Shown here: positions 53,548 to 62,074 of the stretch, in pieces
Layout of the letters: each line of letters opens with the position of its first letter
Numbering within the stretch: the stretch's first letter is position 1
NCBI GenBank assembly: GCA_947184155.2
Contig: CAMXCT020002691.1
Location: forward strand, 1-64,000
Source: Cladocopium goreaui
Lineage: Eukaryota; Sar; Dinophyceae; Suessiales; Symbiodiniaceae
Direction: 5' to 3'
Length of the DNA: 64,000 nt
The notes under the pieces: generated by a model
What the model was told of the DNA's origin: nothing
What the model saw: the letters and a program-made list of their open reading frames with translations, nothing else
Database searches by the model: none
Translations under genes and position numbers: made by a program

Positions 53548-53696
53548 ATCTTGTTGAAAGCATACTTTATTAAGTTGACCAATGGTGACCAGAAACTTCT
53601 TTATGATTGGTGATTTTAGAAATATATATATATAAATCATGTGTGTAATTTTCATATATCAATAACAAACACATATAGATTCTGTTTTCTGAAAAG

Positions 53697-53810
53697 GTTC
53701 GGCGGAGTCTGACTTCACCCAATCACCAGGGCCCTCGTTCTTCGCAGGACTTGGAGCTGGAATATCCCTGTCTCTCGCAGCCTGGAACGACGATTGTTCG
53801 GGGGGAACTG
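53697..53810 (-). CDS. block-2 exon
   Basis: The minus frame reads PEQSSFQAARDRDIPAPSPA, then KNEGPGDWVKSDSAE. Again W with D. Confidence 0.45.
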
Positions 53811-54009
53811 GCCAGGGGTTGAGCAGAAAAACAATTCGAAATTACAATCTATATATATATATAAATATATATATACAATTATATACACACATTTAGTCGC
53901 AACCAAATGATAACCAAATGTGAATGTTAGTTCACCAGAAATTACCCCACATGTCTATATGATTTGAAATAGGATTGAGATTTTCATATCTTTTTTGGGT
54001 GTTGCCATG

Positions 54010-54095
54010 TGCAATGATTGCCTAAAAGCCCATTGAATTCACATGCCTCATCCCAGACACCATCATCAACAGGCTTCGCAGTGTTCCAGTAGTTG
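54010..54095 (-). CDS. W-rich micro-exon
   Basis: The minus frame reads NYWNTAKPVDDGVWDEACEF. Confidence 0.45.
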
Positions 54096-54389
54096 CCCCT
54101 TAGATCACACTGGAAATCCCGGGCGCCTATTTCCAGAGTGAAGTTCCCCCACTACAAATTGACTGGGCCGAAAACGGTTTATAACCCAAGAATGATGAAC
54201 AAAACACTGCACGGGCTGTGCAAAATTTTGTTAATACATATGCATCAGGACATAGAAATGATCATCATCTATATATGTATGTTGTTTATTTGACCAACTT
54301 TTTTTTCAGTTCAGGGGAAACCACAAATGAGGTCAAAGTTGCAGGACTTTGCTCTTAAAATGGCGCACCAACCAAACAGTTGTTATCTT

Positions 54390-54485
54390 TGCCCACCAAA
54401 CCCAGACACTCGCCAGCGTACGGTCCCGGAGCATCATCCAAGGCTTCGGGGTTTTCATAGGGCCTGCGCACGGCCAAATCTGAAG
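54390..54485 (-). CDS. block-2 exon
   Basis: Opens after GTCCTTCAG. Reads DLAVRRPYENPEALDDAPGP, then YAGECLGLVG. Confidence 0.45.
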
Positions 54486-54759
54486 GACGGAACCTGTGGG
54501 TTGATCGTTATATTATATACTTGATGCACTTATATTTTGAAGTATATATACATATATTTATTCATATAATGTGTTACATCTATGTAGGGATAAATATTAT
54601 ATGTATGCATGCCTGAATGTAATTTCTATAGTGTGCAAATAAATGGTAAGGATACACTTGTAAAATGTCAGTCCACCAAGATATTTGGTGCATGCCGGGG
54701 ATTCCAAAAAATAATTGTGAAAACACATTGACAGTGACAAAAGACATTTTAGAGACAAC

Positions 54760-54818
54760 ATGTGCCACCCTCGCCTCCATTCGGACTCATCATAGACATC
54801 ATAGGGCAAGCCATCCTG
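54760..54818 (-). CDS. W-rich micro-exon
   Basis: Opens after TGCTTGCAG. Reads DGLPYDVYDESEWRRGWHML. Confidence 0.5.
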
Positions 54819-55179
54819 CAAGCACATTGAAAAGCTGGAACCACTCGATCCAATCGAGGTTAAGAAAACAATTTGTGTTTTTGGTAGGGAAGCACTATCT
54901 TCATGGATGGCCGAAGGATTTCAACATTTAAAACAAGGGGCAGCTGCAGTCAAAAAATAATATGGGGTCTAAAGCTTCAAAGGTTGGTCAGCAACTACCT
55001 CTGTGGGACTGCAATGGACAATATCGTCATGCCGGAATTCATGGAACAAAGGGCCTTCGGCTACGAAGGGTTTTGGTGCCCATGATGGGGGTGAGCTCCT
55101 GTATTGGGGAGAAGCTGAACAGGAAATGCGAAAAAAATCAAACGGATTCACGCAAATGGATTTCAAAAGCCAAATCCGA

Positions 55180-55638
55180 AAAAACTCACAGAGCTGGAAC
55201 GACAGCCCGGCCTCAACGGGCAGAGTGTCCTCCCAATCCATGAGCTTTGACTGGTGGTAAGCCCAGAAGCGCAGGCTGGCTCCACTATTTTTTCGGGCCC
55301 TCTGAGCCAATTTCATCACCATTTTAGCTTGTGACTCCACCCAAAGATTTTGGGGTAAACCCACAAACGGCACCACCACGTCAGGTTTCTTCAACAGTAA
55401 CTGAACCCCTTTTCGGCATGCAGCCAAAGTAAAAATTTTTTTGCCACCACCAACATCAGCTGCCCACTGAAAAGCTTTTCGGGCTGCACTATGTTTCAAA
55501 GAGGTTCCGGGGCTAACGGACGCAGTTCTCCTCATACGTACCCCTTCATCTGGGAGAAAACAATGCCTATAGAGGGCATCCGCAATGTAGGCACCCTTTG
55601 CTAGCAAGGCCGCCCCATCTATTTCCATGGCTTATACC
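55180..55638 (-). CDS. block-2 most upstream exon
   Basis: ATG 55628 opens MEIDGAALLAKGAYIADALY, then RHCFLPDEGVRMRRTASVSP, GGGKKIFTLAACRKGVQLLL, KPDVVVPFVGLPQNLWVESQ and FWAYHQSKLMDWEDTLPVEA. The donor is probably GCTCT/GTGAGT near 55189. It may be the true first exon, or may follow a pyrimidine-rich acceptor (GTATAAG). No domain recognised, but the sequence looks like a folded domain. Confidence 0.55.
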
Positions 55639-55929
55639 CCCGGAAAAAAAAACCTCCATCGAGCCAGTACAGCGCGCAGGACTGAGAGATCCCGATTGAT
55701 TGATCGATGACTTGCTGGTGGAAAAAATGGCCAGAACTGGCTAGTGCAACTGTTGACACTGGTGTTTTCCAACTAACAGTTTTGGGATTTGTACCCAACC
55801 GATCAGTATATAGGGCTTCTATATGGGTTACTTTTGGGGTTAATATGGAACATATCAAGTATGGGGGATTACCGGAAAATGAGGTGTACCAATAAAGTTT
55901 CCCATTTAGAAGCCATCGGTGTTCCATGT

Positions 55930-56254
55930 TTAAACAGACCCGTATAATGCATCAATAAAAACAGAATCCTGTGTTACGTATAATGAAGCCATAACACCCC
56001 AAATGCTAGCACACATAAGTTCAACAGGAACATACATAACACATACAACTATATATATATATATATGTGTGTATATATATATGTGTATATATATATATAT
56101 ATATATACCTATAATATATATATATGTGTGTGTGTATGAGTGCTTTTCCAAAGCTCAAACAAGCCTGGCAATTCTTGCGAGGCCATGTTTGCAAAGCTGG
56201 CATGATGAGCAGGTCATATCATATACCATGCCTGAGAAGCATGCTGTCAGCAGC
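55930..56254. other. (TA)n and (GT)n flank inside the right end of block 2
   Basis: Mostly (TA)n/(TGTG)n at 56047-56140. No exon is seen. GA(A/G)CAGGTCAT occurs here (near 56208) and at the left end (near 33729). Confidence 0.5.
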
Positions 56255-56376
56255 ATCATAATGTTGCCGGTGCCAGTTGTTAAGCTGGGTCAGTGGCACC
56301 AGCATCATATATGTTGCCGGTGCCAGTTGGGTGTGGGTGGGTGGATGCATACTATCATATGATGCCGGTGCCTCCT
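56255..56376. repeat. right subterminal ATGTTGCCGGTGCCA cluster
   Basis: Motif copies near 56263 and 56310, plus a variant near 56360. 56297-56325 is identical to 33621-33649. Confidence 0.8.
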
Positions 56377-56402
56377 ATGATGCTGATTGATCCTTCCTGG
56401 TA
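56377..56402 (-). repeat. right terminal inverted repeat, block 2
   Basis: The minus strand reads TACCAGGAAGGATCAATCAG, then CATCAT, against TACCAAGAAGGATTGTTCAG, then CAACAT at the left end. Confidence 0.55.
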
Positions 56403-57137
56403 AGCCTCACAGACGGGCGCTGGCATCTCAGCTTTTTTAAACTTTGCTGAGAAGCAAAGGTGGCAACAGGACACATATAATTTAATTATATTTATATATA
56501 ATATATATTATATAATAATATATATATAATATGTATAATATGCTATGTTTCTTGTTTACCGCCGGTTTTCAAATAGCTTTGATTTGATCGTTGTTTCCTT
56601 CAAAAGAATGCACCTTTGCTTTCAGAGCTTGTGCGATGACACCACTGCGGCCTGTGACAAGCCAGCAAGCGCGAAAAAAACATTGGGCACTGGAGGAGGA
56701 CATGCAAGTTAGAGTGTTTGTCACTTCGGGGTTGAAGACCATCATACTGTAATAATTTAAATTTCCAATTTAGGGGCGACCATCAGTAATTCATGACCCA
56801 GTAACTTCCAAACACACCATGACCATGATCTACATTCGATGATCAGTAAGATTAAGTTTACATCGGCTGAACTTTTAAATAGCAAAAAAAAAGAAGAGGG
56901 AGGAAGAGCAACCAAGCAACAATTAAACAGCAGCAAGTCAGGTTTTTTAGGGTTTTGAGTGGTTTTTAGAAGGACTTGTGTATATGATTGCAACATGTGC
57001 TGCAAAATTGTGGATCCACGGATATACAGGGAAGGCCAGATGTCGGAGATGCGCGAGCCAACATGCTGCAGGAACGAAACAGACATTGGACCAGAATTTA
57101 GGATTTCAAGTGACATCCCGCGGTCAAGTGGGTTTCG
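56403..57137. other. flank between block 2 and the third plus block
   Basis: A (TA)-rich stretch at 56480-56540, then unique sequence. No convincing exon is seen up to the spliced-leader-like motif at 57138. Confidence 0.4.
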
Positions 57138-57355
57138 ATAGGTTTTGGCTAGATGTCTTGGCCGCGGTCATCCGCGGCCACAGTGTGTGCCCATATATTG
57201 AGCCCAAATGCCTTTTCCGTCGACATCCGTGGCCAAGATCACGCTCACAAGAGCGGCTTGTGCGCTCCGCGGTCAGGGCCCGCGGTCAAGCGAAAACCCT
57301 ACTTGACAGACCGCGGTCCACCGCGGTCCACCGCGGTCCAGCCGCGGCCAAGCGA
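57115..57355. repeat. CCGCGG-rich cluster
   Basis: Nine or more CCGCGG palindromes in about 240 bp, often as CCGCGGTC(C)A, including three in direct series near 57310-57335. Confidence 0.8.
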
Positions 57356-57590
57356 AATCCATGCCTTTTGCCTCCACTCCTCTTGGAACGTCGTGCGTTC
57401 AGGGCCGCTCTTGCCGCCACCGTCGCAACATCCGTTGCACCAAGGCGGCAGCGTCCTGCTTCTCCAAGGCTACCATTTCTTCTTGAACCAAAATCTTCAC
57501 AAAACATGTGTTTTTCTCTTGCTTTTTCCATTTTTCACATCTTCTGCTACTTTTTGCACAAAAAACCTAACTTCCCTAAGTTCTTCGTAA
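57138..57590 (+). CDS. possible small ORF after a spliced-leader-like relic
   Basis: ATAGGTTTTGGCTAG runs directly into ATG 57153, which opens 145 codons (MSWPRSSAATVCAHILSPNA...). The protein is P/S/R-rich with no domain. The CCGCGG repeats inflate open frames on both strands, so coding is doubtful. The relic-ATG junction is the main support. Confidence 0.3.
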
Positions 57591-57751
57591 GTTCTTTGTA
57601 ACTTTTAACCCTTGTGCATCTAAGTTCCGTAACTATGTTATAAGTAAGCATTTTTCTCAAGAAGTTACGATGAACTTATGGATGTTATAACCTAAGTTAC
57701 GAAGGCTATAACATATGTTACGATGAACTTGTAAGTTGTCTAAGTTCAAGG

Positions 57752-57926
57752 CTCCTCCAAAGTGGTGATAGGTTGAACAAGAGACTCCGGGGTTCTGTGT
57801 TTGCAAATTTTCCCGATGAACAGCTCTCTCTGGCTTGGCCTATGCAATGTGAGGCCGCTGTAGAAAGTTTACATGCTGCGATGGAAGCGGACAGTGCTGC
57901 CTCGTCGGCCGCTCCACGCACGCCTG
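57752..57926 (+). CDS. exon of the third plus block
   Basis: The frame after TTCAAG reads RLNKRLRGSVFANFPDEQLS, then LAWPMQCEAAVESLHAAMEA, and ends at CTGTTG/GTAGAC. Probably a 5' exon of the gene that continues at 60.98 kb. Confidence 0.45.
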
Positions 57927-57959
57927 TTGGTAGACCTATGTTTCTGTCAATGTTTTAGA

Positions 57960-58380
57960 TTCACCAGACATGCAATCATTGCAGCCAATGTTGGAGATAC
58001 GAAGACTGTACGCTTAAAGTTATAAGACTTTACAGACTTAGCCTAGATATACAGAAGTTAAAGGATTTATGTTGGAAGTTAGCATGACTTATCAAAAAAT
58101 AAAAGGAAGTTATGTTAACTTTAATAACTTATTTGTAAGTTTTGTCTTAACTTTTCGTAACTTCTGCTAACTTTTTATAACTTCTGCTAACTTTTTTTAA
58201 CTTTTCATAACTTTTTGTAACTTTTTTGTATATTTTTATACTTTTGAAAGTCTTTGCCTTGGTTTCCGACCACGTGGATTTTATAACTGTCTTGTTTCTG
58301 AAAGAACTTTCAGATATGATATCCTTTTTTTGAATCGACGAAGTGATGTGAAAGCGTTTCAGTTATGTATGTTTCAGGAA
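57960..58380. other. AACTTTTT-rich stretch
   Basis: Repeats of TAACTTTT, CTTTTTGTAACT and similar, without coding content. A second such field lies at 60640-60960. Confidence 0.6.
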
Positions 58381-58734
58381 TCATGACACCTGAGGCGATA
58401 TGTTTGTTTTTTGTGATATCTCTGTCTGTATTTTTGGATCTGGAAACAAGTTTAGTTGCAACTGTTCCCGTTCGGGATCCGTCATTTTGTTAAAACGATC
58501 CCGTTCGGGACTTGGTTGTTTCAACCTCTCCCTTTCGGGATCTAGTCCGTTCCAACGTTCCCTTTCGGGATTTGGTTTCTTCAACCCATCCCTTTCGGGA
58601 TCTGTTTTTTTCAAACTGTCCCTTTCGGGATTTGGTTGCTTCAACCCATCCCTTTCGGGATCTGTTTTTGTCAAACTTTCCGTTTCGGGATTTGGTTTCT
58701 TCAACTCATCCCTTTCGGGATCTGTGTGTTTCAA
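58381..58734 (-). CDS. possible 10-residue-repeat protein
   Basis: The minus frame is open for 117 codons over a 30-bp tandem repeat. It gives copies of PERDSLKKTD or PERDGLKQPN, charged and soluble-looking. The plus frame gives PFRDLVSSTH repeats. A 30-bp repeat keeps any frame open, so this may be chance. Confidence 0.25.
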   Translation of the reverse strand: MKHTDPERDELKKPNPETESLTKTDPERDGLKQPNPERDSLKKTDPERDGLKKPNPERERWNGLDPERERLKQPSPERDRFNKMTDPEREQLQLNLFPDPKIQTEISQKTNISPQVS

Positions 58735-58765
58735 ACTGTCTCTTCCGGGATCTTATGCAGATTTT
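58465..58765. repeat. 30-bp tandem repeat, CCCTTTCGGGAT
   Basis: About ten units with TTCGGGA at 58471, 58504, 58534, 58564, 58594 and so on, a 30-bp step. Alternate units differ slightly, giving a 60-bp higher order. Confidence 0.95.
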
Positions 58766-58789
58766 TTTCTTCGTGTATATTTGTTTTGT

Positions 58790-59170
58790 ATGAACTATAG
58801 CGATTTTTGTCTCCAGTGTAACTATTTTTATCTGAACTATAGCCATTTTTTATCTGAACTATAGCCATTTTTTAATCTGAACTATAGCTATGTTTATCTG
58901 AACTATAGCTATTTTTGTCTGAACTCTAGCTATTTTTGTCTGAACTATAGCTAGTTTTGTCTGAACTATAGCCATTTTTTTCTGAAAGACCAATATTTTT
59001 GTCTGAACTATAGCCATTTTTTTTCTGAACTATAGCCTTTTTTTTTTAACTATAGCTATTTTTGTTTGAACTATAGCCATTTTTTTTTCTGAACTATAGC
59101 CATTTTTATCTGAACTATAGCTATTTTTGTCTGAACTATAGCTATTTTTCTTTGAACTATAGCTAGAACT
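58790..59170. repeat. 21-22-bp repeat, CTGAACTATAGC
   Basis: About 17 copies of CTGAACTATAGC followed by a T-rich half. It runs into the 11-bp array. Confidence 0.95.
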
Positions 59171-59645
59171 ATTGAACTATCTGAACTATAGAACTATAGC
59201 GGAACTATAGCGGAACTATAGCGGAACTATAGTGGAACTATAGCGGAACTATAGCGGAACTATAGCGGAACTATAGCGGAACTATAGCGGAACTATAGCG
59301 GAACTATAGCGGAACTATAGCGGAACTATAGCGGAACTATAGCGGAACTATAGCGGAACTATAGTGGAACTATAGCGGAACTATAGCGGAACTATAGCGG
59401 AACTATAAACTATAGCGGAACTATAGCGGAACTATAGCGGAACTATAGGAACTATAGCGGAACTATAGCGGAACTATAGCGGAACTATAGTGGAACTATA
59501 GCGGAACTATAGCGGAACTATAGCGGAACTATAGCGGAACTATAGCGGAACTATAGCGGAACTATAGCGGAACTATAGCGGAACTATAGCGGAACTATGG
59601 CGGAACTATAGCTGAACTATAGCTGAACTATAGCTGAACTATTTT
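59171..59645. repeat. 11-bp array, GGAACTATAGC
   Basis: About 40 near-perfect copies of GGAACTATAGC, each with the palindrome CTATAG. Confidence 0.98.
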
Positions 59646-59805
59646 CAGGGAATATCTGTTCAGAATGGATCCTTTTCAGGAACTGTCTTTTCAGACTAAA
59701 TCCTATTCAGGAACTGTCTTTTCAGACTTGATCCTTTTCAGGAACTGTCTTTTCAGACTCGATCCTTTCCAGGAACCGTCTTTTCAGAATTGACCCTACA
59801 CCTCC
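59646..59805. repeat. 31-bp repeat, TTTTCAGGAACTGTC
   Basis: GGAACTGT occurs at 59679, 59710 and 59741, with a variant at 59772, a 31-bp step. Confidence 0.9.
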
Positions 59806-59842
59806 GGCACGCATTCCTTTTCCTGTCCGCGCTGATTGCCAT

Positions 59843-60133
59843 CTACTTCTGCTTCTTGCTCGGAGCAGACGCTTCAGAAGACTTACCGGTCACCCTTTTT
59901 CGGTCTGGCTTCTTGATGGCCTCTTCTACCTTCTCGGTCTTTGTCTCCGTCATCTTCTCTTCCGTCGCCTGCTCCTTCTCGCGGGCCGCATGCTCGCCAT
60001 CTCCAGCCTCTGCGGGCGGCTGATCCACCGTCTCCTCTCCGGGAGCCTCGAGGCTCTCCGGCAAAGATTTGGCTAGCTCCAAAAGTGGCGACGCTGCCGC
60101 AGCAAGGGCCAACATGTAGCTGTCCGTAGACAT
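59843..60133 (-). CDS. small A/E/K-rich protein
   Basis: The minus frame from ATG 60133 gives 96 codons: MSTDSYMLALAAAASPLLEL, an acidic/proline middle, EKEQATEEKMTETKTEKVEE and a basic tail (KKPDRKRVTGKSSEASAPSK). GC-rich third positions and a non-repetitive sequence between two repeat fields support coding. The frame is open further upstream. It could be a histone-tail-like or nucleolar protein by composition; no domain. Confidence 0.5.
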   Translation of the reverse strand: MSTDSYMLALAAAASPLLELAKSLPESLEAPGEETVDQPPAEAGDGEHAAREKEQATEEKMTETKTEKVEEAIKKPDRKRVTGKSSEASAPSKKQK

Positions 60134-60294
60134 CGTATTTAATCGAACGGACGCGCTGGTGCTTTTACTTTGGGAGGCAATGCAGCTAACACAAACACAC
60201 ACTGTTTGCATATTGATAGAAAAAACCAGACCTTCTCTGCAAGAAATATCTTCCAAGACCAGGTCCTTTACAAGCATTAGATATTACAAGTTCA

Positions 60295-60485
60295 AACATT
60301 CGATCCTTTACAGGAAATGTCTTTACAGACCACATCCTTCACAGGAACAGTCTTTGCAAACCATGTCCTTTACAGGAAAAAATTCTTCAAACATAATCCT
60401 TTACAGGAACCATTTTTTCAAACCATGTCCGTTCCAGGACCTCATTTTTTTCACACCGATTCCTTTACAGGACCTGTCTTCACAA
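60295..60485. repeat. 31-bp repeat, TCCTTTACAGGA
   Basis: TCCTT occurs at about 60304, 60335, 60366 and 60397, with degenerate copies after. Same step as at 59.65 kb with a different sequence, separated by the small minus-strand gene. Confidence 0.85.
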
Positions 60486-60979
60486 AAAAATTGCCTGCGA
60501 ACAACATCGTTTCCACAAACAGAAAGATTGTTTCACCCTGTATAAATGTTGACAAGCTTTGTCACAAACTTAATGAAACTCTCGAAAAATGTAAAATAAA
60601 TAAACATTTTCATTGCCCTCTTGTAAACATATTTTTAACTTTTTGTACCTTTATACTAACTTTTTGTAACTTTTTATAACTTTTTATAACTTTTGTTAAC
60701 TTTCAGATAACTTATGATAACTTTTCCTACATACTTATGTTAAGTCTGTTAACATAGTTATAAAAAGAAAACAGGCAGTTAAGATACTTACGATAAGTTC
60801 ATTAACCATTTATATTTTACCTAAACATTTACAACTTCTCGTAGCCGGCTAGCTAAACTTACAAATTACTTATCAAATGTTATGACACTTTACATACTTG
60901 CAAGCAGGTTATAGACATGTTATAGAAGGTTTATATACATGTTGTAACTCGTCTAAATCTGTAAACTCATATAACTTCC

Positions 60980-61083
60980 AGCGTACAGTCTTCATAGAGT
61001 CTTCACCAGAACCTCTTCCTAAAAGAGCCAGACATTCTGAAAGCACCAGTGATTCCAAGGACTGGGATTGGCATTTCATCAAA
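60980..61083 (+). CDS. exon of the third plus block
   Basis: The frame after ACTTCCAG reads RTVFIESSPEPLPKRARHSE, then STSDSKDWDWHFIKK. It has a small basic nuclear-signal-like KRAR. Confidence 0.5.
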
Positions 61084-61146
61084 AAGTTAAATATCATGTG
61101 ATTGTAAGTGCAACGTGTCTAGTGCTTCGACGTGATCTTTCCAGGA

Positions 61147-61759
61147 GTCTATTTTCACTCGTGCAACGATTCTGGAAAATTGGTGGTCTCGGCAGACTGC
61201 TCCTAGCAGCTCGTCGACATCGGCCGCTGCTTCTGATGAGCCGGAGAAGCTAAGTGAAGAGGATGAACTGGAAACATTTTCGCCTGTGCGTGGCGATGAG
61301 AGCCCACACCATTTGCGAGCCAAGGAAGCCTATTTGAAACGGTTGGATGAGCCGCCTGGCACCGGAGTGTCTCCTGTTACTGATACTTCGGCTGATGCCT
61401 CATCATCAACGGCTCCTTTCGATGTTCGGCAATTTCTGGACGATGAAGACAAAGAAATTCAGGAGATCATTGCTGGAAGTGTTCCACTCTTCAGTGAGAA
61501 GCAACGCCGATTCAAGTTTGGCGGGTGCCCGTGCCATCTTTCTCTGTCGCTGCAGCCTCATGTTTCCAAGAGCGGACCTCAACGCGGAGAGTTGCTTCTC
61601 AGGTGCAGCAATTTCTGGAAGAGAGGAGCAGACGACAAGCCAATGTGCTGGTTTCAATATCCATTTCCAAAGAAATTGTGGTCCCATTTGTCACGCACAA
61701 TTCAAGAGCAATATGTAGATTTGAAAAATTCTTTGCAGCGCAACGCTGTCAAACGGTGA
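61147..61759 (+). CDS. GRF-like zinc-finger exon
   Basis: Opens after TCTTTCCAG; the frame ends at TGA 61759, with GTGACT as a possible donor at the same place. It reads ESIFTRATILENWWSRQTAP, an S/E-rich linker and PFDVRQFLDDEDKEIQEIIA. A cysteine module follows: CPCHLSLSLQPHV, a G-rich turn, ELLLRCSNFW, then KPMCWFQYPF. C-x-C, then single Cys residues next to aromatic residues, resembles GRF-type zinc fingers, which bind single-stranded nucleic acid. It lies upstream of the zinc knuckle and transposase on the same strand and may be part of the same element. Confidence 0.55.
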
Positions 61760-62074
61760 CTGCCCAAGCCTGGCGAGCCTGAGAAAAAAGCTTGGCCATG
61801 CGTGCGTGCTTGCAGATGCCTGCGTTGAGTGCTTACCAGCAAATGATGTCTGAAAAGCAAGTGAATTTGTCGTGCAAACATGTTCACACTTACACCATAT
61901 TTGTCACTGTGCACGTATTTAAGTTTATTCCATATGTGAAAATATAAAACATGCTCATGTATGAAGATGTCTTGCACATATACTTTTTGATGTCAGAAGA
62001 CTGCTGTTTCAAGTGTGTGCGAACTGTTGGCTTTTTTTCTGACAGGGATCAGTGCAGCTTGTCTGACTCTTGAC
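61760..62074. other. intron or spacer
   Basis: AT-rich, no exon seen. A pyrimidine-rich acceptor, TTTTTTTCTGACAG, ends near 62045. Confidence 0.4.

Larger units (their letters stand above)
33518..56402. mobile_element. candidate 22.9-kb inverted-repeat-bounded cassette (block 2)
   Basis: The left end begins TACCAAGAAGGATTGTTCAG (33518 on). The right end, read on the minus strand from 56402, begins TACCAGGAAGGATCAATCAG. The two match at 21 of the first 26 bases. Just inside each end lie several ATGTTGCCGGTGCCA motifs; 33621-33649 and 56297-56325 are identical over 29 bases. The flanks read GGCCTGAC (33510-33517) and AGCCTCAC (56403-56410), 6 of 8 the same, which could be an old 8-bp target duplication. 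All exons inside are minus-strand. No transposase is recognised inside. Confidence 0.45.
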
